From Nitratiruptor tergarcus DSM 16512 (GTDB lineage: Bacteria; Campylobacterota; Campylobacteria; Campylobacterales; Nitratiruptoraceae): a stretch of 64,000 nt of DNA. The DNA is taken from assembly GCF_027946175.1 (NCBI RefSeq), contig NZ_AP026671.1, positions 744,001 to 808,000 of the forward strand, given 5' to 3'. The notes under the pieces are model-generated. The model worked only from the letters and a program-made list of their open reading frames with translations. It did not search any database and was not told where the DNA came from. Shown here piece after piece: positions 17,387 through 28,036 of this stretch. The first letter of the stretch is position 1. Every line of letters begins with the position of its first letter. The position numbers and the translations under genes were made by a program.

Positions 17387-18776
17387 GTCTACTGTTTCTA
17401 AAATAGCTCTCAATACCTGCTACAACACCTTCAGCAATAAGATTTTGATAATAAGGGCTCATTAAACGCATTGCTTCAGTGGGATTTGTAATATAACCAA
17501 CCTCTATTAATATTGCAGGCATCTGTGCTCCAACAAGCACCCAAAATGGTCCAGGCCGCACTCCCCCATCAACCACTTTGTAGCGAGAGCGTACTTTATA
17601 AAGGATGTTGCGCTGTATATCGATAGCGAGCTTGTTTGATTCGATTGTTTTTGCTCTGTTGATAAAATCCAAAAAAACGTTTTTACTATAGTAACTAAGA
17701 TTTTCCATATCAGCTCTATTCTCCAATGCCGCAATACGCTTTGCTCGCTCACTTCTAGCTGGCGAGAGATAGAAAGTCTCAAGCCCTTTCATACTCAGAT
17801 ATTTACTTCTTTTTGGCGCAGCATTGGCGTGAATGGAAATAAAGAGGTGTGCTTTCACCCTATTGGCAAATTTCGTGCGATTACGCAGTGTGACAAAGTA
17901 GTCCCCTCTTCTTGTCATATAGACCTTAAATCCAGCATTTTTGAGTTTTTTATAGACACGCTTCGCAATTGCAAGAACAATATCCTTCTCTTTTTTCCGT
18001 TTATATCCAATAGCTCCGCTATCTTTTCCCCCATGTCCTGGATCAATAACAATAACCTTTTTAGAATTTTCTACACTTTGTGGGACAGCTTTTGGTAAAT
18101 CTTTTTTACGTACCACTTGCTTTAATGTACTCTTTTTGCCAAGATAGATGGAGAGTCTATTTCCTTTAATTTTGTAATTAGTTCCAAAAGGGCGGGAATG
18201 TTCAAAAACAATGCGGATTTTTTTTGGAGTAAATTGGGCAATTTTAAGATATTTAACACTTTTGAGTCTATATGTTTTACTCTTAAATCCTAGTCTTCCT
18301 TCTATATCATAAATAATTTTATAGGAATTTTTTCTCTTCAATGTAGAAGTTGATATCCAAGAACTTTTTACGGGAGAATCGAAAAAGAAATCTACATATC
18401 CTCTTCGCAAGACAACTTTTACCAATCTATTCTTAAGGAGTTTAACACTTTTCTTTGTATACTTCTTTTTTTTATGTACTTTGGTACTGCTTTTTTTATT
18501 GCCAATGAGAGTATAGAGTTCGCTATCATATTCATTATGCGCAAGACCCAGTTTTTTAGAGCACTTTATAAGTCCCTGAAGCGCTTTGATACGTAGATTT
18601 TTGTCATCATCTATCATAGACTTTATATACAAAGACTTGAATCTATTCAAGCCTTTGAGATTTTTGTCTTTATTATTTAAAGAGCAGTAGTAGTCAGCTT
18701 CTTTGATATTATTTACAACAGAAGCATGAAGGAAGGTAGTTAAAAATAGTACAAAAAGAAAAAATCTAATAATCAC
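17382..18776 (-). CDS. amiC: N-acetylmuramoyl-L-alanine amidase (AmiC type)
   Basis: 464 residues. A signal peptide is followed by a basic AMIN-like region (about residues 115-210) for envelope targeting and an Amidase_3 domain from about residue 240. Zinc and catalytic motifs are VIDPGHGGKDSGAIG, SIHANAAP and the glutamate in ILIEVGYITNP. It cuts septal peptidoglycan to separate daughter cells. It ends the operon that also carries ftsE, ftsX and an EnvC-like protein, the system that activates such amidases in other bacteria. Confidence 0.93.
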   Translation of the reverse strand: MIIRFFLFVLFLTTFLHASVVNNIKEADYYCSLNNKDKNLKGLNRFKSLYIKSMIDDDKNLRIKALQGLIKCSKKLGLAHNEYDSELYTLIGNKKSSTKVHKKKKYTKKSVKLLKNRLVKVVLRRGYVDFFFDSPVKSSWISTSTLKRKNSYKIIYDIEGRLGFKSKTYRLKSVKYLKIAQFTPKKIRIVFEHSRPFGTNYKIKGNRLSIYLGKKSTLKQVVRKKDLPKAVPQSVENSKKVIVIDPGHGGKDSGAIGYKRKKEKDIVLAIAKRVYKKLKNAGFKVYMTRRGDYFVTLRNRTKFANRVKAHLFISIHANAAPKRSKYLSMKGLETFYLSPARSERAKRIAALENRADMENLSYYSKNVFLDFINRAKTIESNKLAIDIQRNILYKVRSRYKVVDGGVRPGPFWVLVGAQMPAILIEVGYITNPTEAMRLMSPYYQNLIAEGVVAGIESYFRNSRR

Positions 18777-19864
18777 TCTCCCTCTACAAGCCGTTGCATC
18801 AACTCTTTGACACTGAGTAGTTCATTCAGGCGATATCCGTTTGCACCGCTAAAATAGAGACCTAGCTCTTCATCCCCTCTATATGCATCACTGAGTCTAT
18901 CAGCTATACAGTACCCTACCTCTTTTGCTTCCACACCTCTGTGACATGGTGCAACGCAGTTACTTATGCATTTAATAGCAGGGCCTTCACGCTTTTCAAC
19001 AAGCTCAATGAGTTTTGTACGCACACCTCTTGCCGGATATCCTACAGGAGATTTGAGTAAGATGATATCCTCTTTTTTTGATTGCAAAAGAATTTTCTTG
19101 AATGTGTCACTGGCATCACACTCATATGTACCGATAAAACGTGTACCTATTTGTACTCCAGCAGCACCCATATCAAGATACTTTTTAATATCGTTATGAT
19201 CCCATATGCCACCTGCAGCTATGACTGGTATCTCTCCCCATTTTTTCGCTTCTTCAATGACTTGAGGAACAATATTTTCCAGCTGAAACTCTTCCATAAA
19301 ACACTGCTCATAGGTAAAGCCTTGATGTCCTCCACTTAAGGGCCCCTCAACTATAACTGCATCAGGAATTTTATTGTATCTTGTAGTCCATCGTTTACAG
19401 ATGATCTTCAATGCTTTTGCACTAGACACTATAGGCACAAGAGCAACATCTGGAAAGTCTCTCGTAAACTCAGGCATATTAGTGGGAAGTCCAGCACCAG
19501 TTATGATAATATTGGCGCCAGCTTCGCAAGAGTCTCTCACCACTCGACCATAGTCATTGATAGCGTAGAGAACATTTGCACCCAGTGGAGCATCACCACA
19601 AATTTTTCTTGCATTTTCAAATATTTTAAAAAGCGCCTTTTTGGAGTAGAAATTTGCTGTCTCCAAAGGCCGTCCAGCCACCTCTTTTTCAATATATTTT
19701 TTATTTTGATAGTAGCCTGTACCTACAGAGCTTATAACTCCCAATCCACCCTCTTTACTCACATTGCCAGCAAGCTTGTCCCAGCTTATTCCTACACCCA
19801 TTCCACCCTGGATGATAGGATATTTAATGGTGTATTTTCCAATTTTTAATGATGGCAAGCCCAT
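18773..19864 (-). CDS. NAD(P)H-dependent FMN flavin oxidoreductase (nitronate monooxygenase family)
   Basis: 363 residues, TIM barrel of the 2-nitropropane dioxygenase/FabK group. Seen are YPIIQGGMGVGISW at the N-terminus, VIVEGPLSGGHQG, VIAAGGIWDHNDI and GAAGVQIGTRF for FMN phosphate binding. A cysteine-rich stretch follows (CISNCVAPCHRG). Sequence alone does not separate nitronate monooxygenase from enoyl-ACP reductase FabK. It overlaps amiC by 4 bases and tyrS by 1. Confidence 0.85.
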   Translation of the reverse strand: MGLPSLKIGKYTIKYPIIQGGMGVGISWDKLAGNVSKEGGLGVISSVGTGYYQNKKYIEKEVAGRPLETANFYSKKALFKIFENARKICGDAPLGANVLYAINDYGRVVRDSCEAGANIIITGAGLPTNMPEFTRDFPDVALVPIVSSAKALKIICKRWTTRYNKIPDAVIVEGPLSGGHQGFTYEQCFMEEFQLENIVPQVIEEAKKWGEIPVIAAGGIWDHNDIKKYLDMGAAGVQIGTRFIGTYECDASDTFKKILLQSKKEDIILLKSPVGYPARGVRTKLIELVEKREGPAIKCISNCVAPCHRGVEAKEVGYCIADRLSDAYRGDEELGLYFSGANGYRLNELLSVKELMQRLVEGE

Positions 19865-21063
19865 TATAGCACCTTCAATTTCGCAAATTTACGTTTTCCT
19901 ACCTGTGCAATATACTCTCCGCTTTGTAGTTGTAAATCTTTATCTTGCACTTTTTCTTTATCTAAACGCACTGCACCAGCTTGGATATCGCGGCGTGCCT
20001 GCGAAGTAGATGGCTCAAGCCCTGCTTCAACAAGCGCTTTGGCTATCCATATTGGACCTTGCAACGTAACCTCTTTGAGATCTGTTGGGATATCCTTTTG
20101 TTTATGTATTTTATCAAATTCAGCTTTTGCAGCCTCAGCAGCTTCGCTGTTATGGTAGCGAGCAACAATCTCCATCGCTAAAAGCTCTTTCGCTGCTTTT
20201 GGATGGATTTCTCCTTTAGATACTCCCTCTTTGAGTGCTTTTATCTCTTCAAGACTCTTACTACTCAAAAGCTCATAGTAGCGCCACATCAACTCATCTG
20301 AAATGCTAAGAAGCTTTGCAAACATGGTATTTGGATCTTCAGTGACACCTATATAGTTACCAAGAGATTTACTCATCTTTTGTACACCATCAAGACCTTC
20401 TAAAATAGGCATCATTAAGACTGCTTGCTCTTTTACTATACCATAACTTCTTTGCAGGTGACGTCCCATGAGAAGATTAAATTTCTGATCTGTTCCACCA
20501 ATTTCTATATCACTTTTAAGATGTACACTATCATACCCTTGCAAAAGAGGATAGATAAATTCACTGATTGCAATAGGCTTATTGGATTTAAAACGTTTTT
20601 CAAAATCGTCACGCTCTAACATTCTTGCTACGCTAAAAAGAGTAGTTAGCTCCACAAGTCCACTAGCTCCCAAAGCATCAAGCCATTTAGAATTAAAAAC
20701 GACCTCTGTTTTTGCTGGATCGAGCACTTTAAATACCTGCTCTTTGTAGCTCGTTGCATTTTTGAGCACAGTTTCGCGATCAAGTTTTTTTCTTGTTTCA
20801 CTCTTTCCTGTAGGATCACCTATCATTGCTGTAAAATCACCTATGATAAACTGCACTATACCGCCATATTTTTGAAAGGTTGCTAGTTTTTGCAAAAGTA
20901 CTGTATGGCCTAAATGGAGATCTGGTGCAGTAGGATCAAAACCTGCTTTAACATAGTACTCTTTTCCAGAATTAAAATACTCTTTGAGAAGCTCTACAAT
21001 TTTTTCTTCATCAATAATTTCTGCTGTACCTCTTTTGATTTCAGCCAGCGCTTCTTGAATCAT
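19864..21063 (-). CDS. tyrS: Tyrosyl-tRNA synthetase
   Basis: 399 residues, class I synthetase of the longer TyrZ-like bacterial type. The HIGH-type motif is HLGHT (in [14 protein letters not shown]) and the KMSKS motif is exact ([12 protein letters not shown]). A C-terminal S4 RNA-binding domain begins near [17 protein letters not shown]. It lies 8 bases after spoT in the operon. Confidence 0.96.
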   Translation of the reverse strand: MIQEALAEIKRGTAEIIDEEKIVELLKEYFNSGKEYYVKAGFDPTAPDLHLGHTVLLQKLATFQKYGGIVQFIIGDFTAMIGDPTGKSETRKKLDRETVLKNATSYKEQVFKVLDPAKTEVVFNSKWLDALGASGLVELTTLFSVARMLERDDFEKRFKSNKPIAISEFIYPLLQGYDSVHLKSDIEIGGTDQKFNLLMGRHLQRSYGIVKEQAVLMMPILEGLDGVQKMSKSLGNYIGVTEDPNTMFAKLLSISDELMWRYYELLSSKSLEEIKALKEGVSKGEIHPKAAKELLAMEIVARYHNSEAAEAAKAEFDKIHKQKDIPTDLKEVTLQGPIWIAKALVEAGLEPSTSQARRDIQAGAVRLDKEKVQDKDLQLQSGEYIAQVGKRKFAKLKVL

Positions 21064-21071
21064 CCATACTC

Positions 21072-23216
21072 CTATCTATTATATGCATCACTCGATTTTA
21101 TAAATTCTAATATTTTAACTTTTGAAGCTATTTTTTTCCTTAAAACCTCGCTATCGCTAATATTTGATTCAAACTCCATCTCACACATATTAGTCTGCTC
21201 TACATTTTTACCCAGCTCTATGGAGATAATATTTATATCTATTTTTGATAAATATTGCAAGAACTGCGCAAGCGCACCTTTGCGATCAGGAAGAAGGGCT
21301 ATAAGTTTATAGTGAGGCAATGAGTCCTCTTTCCACTCAATATAGAGCATTGGGACTCCCTCATCTATGAGTTTTTGAGCTTTGTGGCACATTTTGTGAT
21401 GTACGATAGCTTTGTTTCCCTCTTTAAAAGCAACTATCTCATCACCCCTTTTTGGATGGCAGCAGTAATCAAACTCCACACTATTTATAGAATAGCTTGT
21501 ATATATCACAAAATTTTCAAGCTCTTTTGGCTCCAGTTTCACATGCTTTGGAGCAAGGAGATAAAGCATACCTTTTTTCTTTCTATATTCACTGAGGTAT
21601 CTATTTTTAATCTCTTTGAGGTAATTAATCTCGGTTGCAATGCGGTGTAGCTGAGGAGTAAGATCATGCTCTTCTATCCACTCTTTTATTTGCTTAGGAT
21701 CTGTTCTTAGCTCACTTGCCAAAATATTAATAGCTGCTTTTGCATTTATCTCTTTGAATTTTTGACGGCATAGAATGCGCATCTGCTCTTTTGCTTTAGA
21801 GGTTTTTACTGCATCTATCCAGCTACAGCGCAGTATTGGCTCTTTTGCCGTTTCGATTCTAACAATATCTCCATTTTTAAGTTCACTGAGCAGCGTACTA
21901 CGCTGCTTATTGATATAAGCAGCTTTTGCTCTGTTACCAATATCAGTATGCACAGCATAGGCAAAATCAAGAGCAACTGCGCCTCGTGGGAGGGTAAAAA
22001 CATCGCCTTTTGGGGAGAAGACTGAGATATCTTCACTAAAAAGATCATTTTTTACAAGCTCATAAAACTCTTCAATATTTTCATTTTGGTACTGGAGGTT
22101 CTCAAGCCAAGCAAGATTGACGCCAACATCACCAATTTTATATTTCCAATGTGCTGCTACTCCAAACTCTGCAGTATGGTGCATTTTGAATGTGCGAATC
22201 TGCACTTCAAATATTGAAGAGTTGTCAAAAACAGTCGTATGGATAGTTTGGTAGCCATTCTCTTTTGGTACAGCAATATAGTCTTTGAAGCGCATCACTA
22301 AAGGCTTGAAATTTGTATGAATAATGCCAAGAACTTTATAGCAAGCAAGTTTCTCTTTTACTAGAATACGAATAGCAAGAAGATCTAGTACCTCTTCGAT
22401 AGAGATACCTTTGCGCTGCATTTTGAGATAAATTGAGTAGTAGTGCTTGATACGCGAAAGTATTTCAAAATCGTCAATGCGAAAGCCGTTTTGCACCATT
22501 TTCTTTTTGACAACATCAATAAACTCATTGAGTTTCATCTGTAGCTCTAGTTTATGAGAACGAATAAACTCATCAATACGTTGATACTCTTGAGGAAAAA
22601 GATAGTAAAAGCTGAGATCTTCAAGGTAGTTTTTTATAGATGCAATACCAAGCCTATGGGCTATCGGAGCATAAACTACAAGAGTCTCTTCAGCAATTCT
22701 TTTCTGTTTTGCTGCTGGAAGAGCATCAAGAGTGAGCATATTGTGGAGTCTATCACAAAGTTTTACAATAAGAACTCGCACATCTTCAATAGAGGCTATG
22801 AGCATTTTACGAAATGAGAGTGCTGAAGTAATGAGCTTTTCTTTAGAGCTTGAAGGGATAAGCTCTTCACTACGAATTGCAACGATTTTTGTAAGCCCCT
22901 CCACAAGGCTTGCCACATCTTTGCCAAAAAGTTCTTCAATCTCTTCTATGCAATGAGATGTATCTTCTACTACATCATGTAAAAGTGCACTTATAATCAT
23001 CGTCTCATCATTGGTAACAAAAGCGGTGATAGCAGCTACTAAAATGGGATGAATAATATAAGGCTCTCCACTTTTACGGTACTGCCCCTCGTGAGCATCT
23101 TTTGCAAACTGGAGAGCTTTTTGAATTTTTTTCGTAGGTGGATAGAGGGTGAAGAGGAGCTTTTGTGCTTCTTCAACACTCTTTATATTCTTAATCTTAT
23201 CGATAAGCTCTTTCAT
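21072..23216 (-). CDS. spoT: Bifunctional (p)ppGpp synthetase/hydrolase, Rsh
   Basis: 714 residues, the usual long Rsh. The HD hydrolase domain holds [10 protein letters not shown] (H80-D81). The synthetase domain contains [16 protein letters not shown] and [16 protein letters not shown] ([25 protein letters not shown]) and a C-terminal ACT domain complete it. Key HD residues are present, so hydrolysis is likely intact. It directly follows rpoZ, the classic rpoZ-spoT pairing. Confidence 0.96.
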   Translation of the reverse strand: MKELIDKIKNIKSVEEAQKLLFTLYPPTKKIQKALQFAKDAHEGQYRKSGEPYIIHPILVAAITAFVTNDETMIISALLHDVVEDTSHCIEEIEELFGKDVASLVEGLTKIVAIRSEELIPSSSKEKLITSALSFRKMLIASIEDVRVLIVKLCDRLHNMLTLDALPAAKQKRIAEETLVVYAPIAHRLGIASIKNYLEDLSFYYLFPQEYQRIDEFIRSHKLELQMKLNEFIDVVKKKMVQNGFRIDDFEILSRIKHYYSIYLKMQRKGISIEEVLDLLAIRILVKEKLACYKVLGIIHTNFKPLVMRFKDYIAVPKENGYQTIHTTVFDNSSIFEVQIRTFKMHHTAEFGVAAHWKYKIGDVGVNLAWLENLQYQNENIEEFYELVKNDLFSEDISVFSPKGDVFTLPRGAVALDFAYAVHTDIGNRAKAAYINKQRSTLLSELKNGDIVRIETAKEPILRCSWIDAVKTSKAKEQMRILCRQKFKEINAKAAINILASELRTDPKQIKEWIEEHDLTPQLHRIATEINYLKEIKNRYLSEYRKKKGMLYLLAPKHVKLEPKELENFVIYTSYSINSVEFDYCCHPKRGDEIVAFKEGNKAIVHHKMCHKAQKLIDEGVPMLYIEWKEDSLPHYKLIALLPDRKGALAQFLQYLSKIDINIISIELGKNVEQTNMCEMEFESNISDSEVLRKKIASKVKILEFIKSSDAYNR

Positions 23217-23429
23217 TTACGAGGATTTTTTGACCTCGATACTAATTTTACCCTCTGCTATCTCCATAATAGCTATGTCAGTATATTTAAATTTTTTAGG
23301 ATCTACATCTACCATTGGAGGATTCCCTAAAGCAAGCTCTTTAGCTCTTTTGGCTACTGCAAGGGAGAGGAGGTATCTATCAAATCCAACATTTTCCAAT
23401 GCTTTTGCAGCTATCTGTTCAAGTCTCAT
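23217..23429 (-). CDS. rpoZ: RNA polymerase omega subunit
   Basis: 70 residues. [33 protein letters not shown] matches the conserved omega N-terminal helices. Omega helps fold beta-prime and senses ppGpp, which fits its position one base before spoT. Length is typical for Campylobacterota. Confidence 0.93.
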   Translation of the reverse strand: MRLEQIAAKALENVGFDRYLLSLAVAKRAKELALGNPPMVDVDPKKFKYTDIAIMEIAEGKISIEVKKSS

Positions 23430-23432
23430 CAG

Positions 23433-24188
<756 letters not shown>

Positions 24189-24222
24189 TTATCTAAAAAT
24201 AGATAATAAAGCCCTAAAACTC

Positions 24223-25398
24223 TCAATTAATTCTTATAAGTTCAAGGGGATTGATGTGGGCATTATTTTTGGTTACTTCAAAGATAAGTTTATTGTTTAC
24301 GCGTCCTATTGTATAGCCACGTTTTAACTTGCGCCCCTTTTTAACATAAGGTGCAAGTTTGTCAAGATATGCATAGATAGTATAGAGACCATTTTTATGC
24401 TTAACAATGACTACATTTTTAAGATGCGGTGTCCATTTAGCGAGTATAACACGACCATTAAGAACGTTACGCACTTTTGCATTTGGCATGATAGGTTTGA
24501 GTTCTACATTTTCATTAGGTATATCGATATTGTAGATAGGATCTCGATACACACCATAACGCTTTATAATAATAAATTTTTCCAAAGGAGGTATTGTTTT
24601 TGGTCCACGATAGCGCACTGTACGAATTTTTTTGTAACTCTTCTCTCCATATTTTTTGACTTTGACTTTAGCAAAAGCTGTTGATTTTTTCGCAGATTCT
24701 TTTAGAATACTCAGTTTTCTCAGTGTCTTTTGAAGAGATTTTCGCTGCTCTATCAATTTTTTTATCTCTTCATTATACCGTCTCTTTTGCTCATCTAGCT
24801 TTGCAAGTTTTTTCGATTTTTCACTTTTTAAACGTTTGAGTTCCTCTTTGTTGCGCAATAACTCGGCTATCTCTTTTTCCAATTTTGCAAGTTTTGTTTG
24901 GTTTTGTGTCAGTTTGCTTTTTGTATCTTGATAAGCTTGACTCACTTGCTTGAGGTGCATATCTGCACTTTTTTGTATAGCTTTGAGGATCTCTTCTTTT
25001 ATAACATCCTCTTCCGTTGGATTTTGCAAGGAAGTAAGAAGCAAAGATTTAGAAAATGATTGTGTGATCAATAGCACAAGTTGCTGCTTGAGTGTTTTTT
25101 CTTTGAGGGTAAGTTTTTCAATATCATTTTTCGTGAGATTATACTCAGTCAGTTTTTGGCTATATTGCTTCTGAGCATCTTTTAAAAGGGTCTCAATTTG
25201 AAGAAGCTTTTTGTCGATACTGGATAAATCCTTTTGCAATCTCGTAATACTCTTTGCAAGCTTTGCTAAACGAACATTCAACCCTTTTATCTGCGAAGTA
25301 GTTTTATGCAATGCTTGACGGGAACTCTTAATCTTTGTATCAATTGTGGCACCAAGACTAAAAACTATGGTTATTATGAAGGTAACTACTATTCTCAT
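24223..25398 (-). CDS. EnvC-like protein with degenerate LytM (M23) domain
   Basis: 391 residues. A short signal peptide is followed by a long coiled coil (about 20-240) and a C-terminal M23-type domain. The metal-binding residues of active LytM enzymes are not seen: the YGHL position reads YAYLDKL and the LHFE position reads LIFEVT. This matches the family of inactive activators such as EnvC, which bind FtsEX and switch on amidases. The gene follows ftsX with a 4-base overlap, and amiC lies in the same operon. Confidence 0.88.
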   Translation of the reverse strand: MRIVVTFIITIVFSLGATIDTKIKSSRQALHKTTSQIKGLNVRLAKLAKSITRLQKDLSSIDKKLLQIETLLKDAQKQYSQKLTEYNLTKNDIEKLTLKEKTLKQQLVLLITQSFSKSLLLTSLQNPTEEDVIKEEILKAIQKSADMHLKQVSQAYQDTKSKLTQNQTKLAKLEKEIAELLRNKEELKRLKSEKSKKLAKLDEQKRRYNEEIKKLIEQRKSLQKTLRKLSILKESAKKSTAFAKVKVKKYGEKSYKKIRTVRYRGPKTIPPLEKFIIIKRYGVYRDPIYNIDIPNENVELKPIMPNAKVRNVLNGRVILAKWTPHLKNVVIVKHKNGLYTIYAYLDKLAPYVKKGRKLKRGYTIGRVNNKLIFEVTKNNAHINPLELIRIN

Positions 25399-26219
25399 GT
25401 GAGCTTTTGCTTCCTTGCAGATACAATAAGAACATTAAATATCGATATAACTACGCCCAGTCCAAAGAGCCAAGCCATATCTTGCACAAGATCATTAATA
25501 CCAATGGAAATATTCTCCACACCCAGTAGCTCTTTAAGGTAATTTGTAGAGAGAAAATAGTAGTAGATACCAAAAACAAGCAGTGTACTTATCAATGTAT
25601 CAATAAAAGAGAGTTTAATAAGAATAGCGTTACGCATCCAAAGCGGAGCACCAAAAAGCGCCATAATATACATTCTCTCGCTATGCTCCAGATTCCAGAT
25701 CTCAATTTGCTTAAATACGAGCATAATACTAGTTATAAATATAATTCCTAAAAAGAGTTTGGAGATGTTTTTCAAAAAGATCAAGAATTTATAGATCTTC
25801 TCATGTACCTTTGTAAAGGTCTCTACCCGTGTAATCCCATCAATTTGCAGCAATCGCTTTTTGATTTCACGAAGTTTTTGTGTTGAAGGAAATGATGAGA
25901 GATAGATTTTGTAAAAATTTGGCAAGAAATTTTTGAGCTCTTTTGTATCTAACTCTATCCCATTTGTTTGCAGTCTTTTGAGAAACAGCGTACTATCTAT
26001 TGGCTGGATTTTTTGAATATCTGGGATATGTACACGAATCTCTTGCAGTGTCAACTTCTTCTTTGCAACCACCACAATGGAATAGTCTTTATTGAGATTG
26101 TTTTCATAATTGATAATGATTTTATCTATAATGAAATAGAACTCTACTGCAAAAAGTATTGCAAAGAGTGGAATTATAAGGGATATATGGTTTTTAAGAG
26201 ATCTCATAGACTTTTCCAT
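25395..26219 (-). CDS. ftsX: Cell division protein FtsX
   Basis: 274 residues with the FtsX topology: one N-terminal membrane helix, a periplasmic loop (about 45-150) and three further helices in the C-terminal half (FLGIIFITSIMLVFK, LIKLSFIDTLISTLLVFGIYY, WLFGLGVVISIFNVLIV). FtsX couples FtsE ATP hydrolysis to periplasmic hydrolase activation. It overlaps ftsE by 26 bases. Confidence 0.9.
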   Translation of the reverse strand: MEKSMRSLKNHISLIIPLFAILFAVEFYFIIDKIIINYENNLNKDYSIVVVAKKKLTLQEIRVHIPDIQKIQPIDSTLFLKRLQTNGIELDTKELKNFLPNFYKIYLSSFPSTQKLREIKKRLLQIDGITRVETFTKVHEKIYKFLIFLKNISKLFLGIIFITSIMLVFKQIEIWNLEHSERMYIMALFGAPLWMRNAILIKLSFIDTLISTLLVFGIYYYFLSTNYLKELLGVENISIGINDLVQDMAWLFGLGVVISIFNVLIVSARKQKLT

Positions 26220-26868
26220 CTTCTATATAAAAATGTTTAAAAGGCACTTTCAAACTAGTTGGAATTGAGTGTGTCACCACAACCACTGTTGTACCAAGTT
26301 GCTCATTAGCACTCTCCAAAAGTCCCCAAATTACACGAGAAGAGTACTCATCAAGATTGCCTGTGGGCTCATCTGCTAAGATAATCACAGGATTATGCGC
26401 CAGAGCTCTTGCCATCGCAACTCTTTGCTGCTCCCCACCACTAAGCTCTGGTGGATAGTAGTTCTCTTTACCAGTAAGATGCACATGTCTTAAAAGTCTC
26501 GCAGTCTGGGCTTCACATACATTTTTACTATATCCAGCAATCAAAAGTGGAAGCATAACATTTTTTTTCACTGTCCACTCTTCAATCAGCTTATAGTCTT
26601 GAAAAATAATGCCGAGATATTTGCGCAAAAAAGCAAGCTTTGAAGTGCTTATGTCATTGAGAGAGACTCCACCGATTTGTAATATTCCTTGCTTTGGCTT
26701 AAGTTCACCATAAAAAGATTTAAGAAGTGTACTCTTCCCACTTCCACTTGGACCTGTAATAAATACAAAACTACCACTTTTGATAGAAAATGTTGAATCT
26801 TTTATAATGGGAGTATCTTTTTTATATTCAAGATAGAGATCTTTAGCGACAATAACATTTTTAGACAT
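26194..26868 (-). CDS. ftsE: Cell division ATP-binding protein FtsE
   Basis: 224 residues, ABC ATPase. Walker A GPSGSGKST (39-47), Q-loop IIFQDYKLI, signature LSGGEQQRVAMARA, Walker B VIILADEPTGNLD and the H-switch VVVVTHS are all intact. It works with FtsX at the septum. It overlaps trmB by 8 bases. Confidence 0.95.
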   Translation of the reverse strand: MSKNVIVAKDLYLEYKKDTPIIKDSTFSIKSGSFVFITGPSGSGKSTLLKSFYGELKPKQGILQIGGVSLNDISTSKLAFLRKYLGIIFQDYKLIEEWTVKKNVMLPLLIAGYSKNVCEAQTARLLRHVHLTGKENYYPPELSGGEQQRVAMARALAHNPVIILADEPTGNLDEYSSRVIWGLLESANEQLGTTVVVVTHSIPTSLKVPFKHFYIEDGKVYEIS

Positions 26869-28036
26869 TGAGAAACTCTTCTATTTTTTTATGTGCTTTA
26901 ATATTTGCCTGTGAAGCAATGGGCTTTTTTGGATAGTATTGTGCCGAACCTTCACTTAAAATCAAGTATAGATGTGTCGGTCTATCAAAACTTCCAAAGG
27001 AAACTTCAGCTAAAAATTTACCATCTTCAATCATATAGAGCTTTTCAAAATGGACAAAATAGTCATCAAAAACTTTTGGTTTTATATCAAAGTTTTTAAT
27101 AAATCGTTCTAAAGATGAGATTTTTGAAAAAGTAAAATCAAAATTGAGCTCTAATGGGGGTGATTCTTGCAGTGCATACATGCGAATGTCGTAAATATCT
27201 TTGCCAAGTCGCACCCATCTATCCTCATATTTACTACTTACTGGTGGCTCTATATTTTTTGTTACTTCTAGTTTGGATTTTTCTCTTTCTAAAAAGAGCT
27301 CAAGCGCATAGTCAAAGTAAGCTCTGCTATCAGTACGTAGTTCCAAAACGCCGTCAGGTTTTAAAGCACGCTCTGCCTCTTGAATAAATTTTTTAGATAT
27401 CACCCGCCTATGAGGCTTCTTATCCCAAGGAACTGGAAAATGAACAAATATTTTTCCTACTATATTTGATGGTACAAACTCCAAAAAAAGCCTTGCATCA
27501 TAATCAATAACCAAAAGATTATGAATATCTTGCAAAGCAATTTGCTTAAGAAGCTGCTCAATGGATGGCTTGTGAATTTCTATACCAATAAACTGAATAT
27601 CGGGGTTATTCTTGGCTTGATAGAGTAGATGCCGCCCACTTCCAAATCCAATCTCAATCCACACCTCTTTTTTGGTTGGAAAGTGCTCAATAAAGTAGTC
27701 AATCTCTTTCAAAAAGCTTTTTGCCTTATCAACATGGATTGGCTTGATAGAAGAGAGATTGTCATACAAAATTTCGCAATCAGCCAACTCACAAAAGTGT
27801 TTTAATGCTCCTTTGAGGATATATGTAGGAGCAATACGTGTAATCTTATCGCCTTTGATGATATAGTGCTCATCTTTTGGCTTGATTGCCAAAAGAAACT
27901 GATGCTCTTCAAATCGTACTGCTACAAGAGTATCCTTTGCGTTTTTAAACTCTTTTGCAAACCATAAAAATTCATACCCATCCGATTTTACTGGTGAAGT
28001 GAACTCTTTGTAACTCTTTACAACTATATGTGGCAT
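26861..28036 (-). CDS. trmB: tRNA (guanine-N7-)-methyltransferase, long form
   Basis: 391 residues, against about 210-240 in most bacteria. The methyltransferase core begins near residue 120: IEIGFGSGRHLLYQA (SAM site), then VHFPVPWDKKPHRR, the TrmB signature. About 120 residues precede the core and about 90 follow it, as in other Campylobacterota. It makes m7G46 in tRNA. The extensions have no known role. It overlaps the lipoprotein gene by one base. Confidence 0.93.
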   Translation of the reverse strand: MPHIVVKSYKEFTSPVKSDGYEFLWFAKEFKNAKDTLVAVRFEEHQFLLAIKPKDEHYIIKGDKITRIAPTYILKGALKHFCELADCEILYDNLSSIKPIHVDKAKSFLKEIDYFIEHFPTKKEVWIEIGFGSGRHLLYQAKNNPDIQFIGIEIHKPSIEQLLKQIALQDIHNLLVIDYDARLFLEFVPSNIVGKIFVHFPVPWDKKPHRRVISKKFIQEAERALKPDGVLELRTDSRAYFDYALELFLEREKSKLEVTKNIEPPVSSKYEDRWVRLGKDIYDIRMYALQESPPLELNFDFTFSKISSLERFIKNFDIKPKVFDDYFVHFEKLYMIEDGKFLAEVSFGSFDRPTHLYLILSEGSAQYYPKKPIASQANIKAHKKIEEFLNV

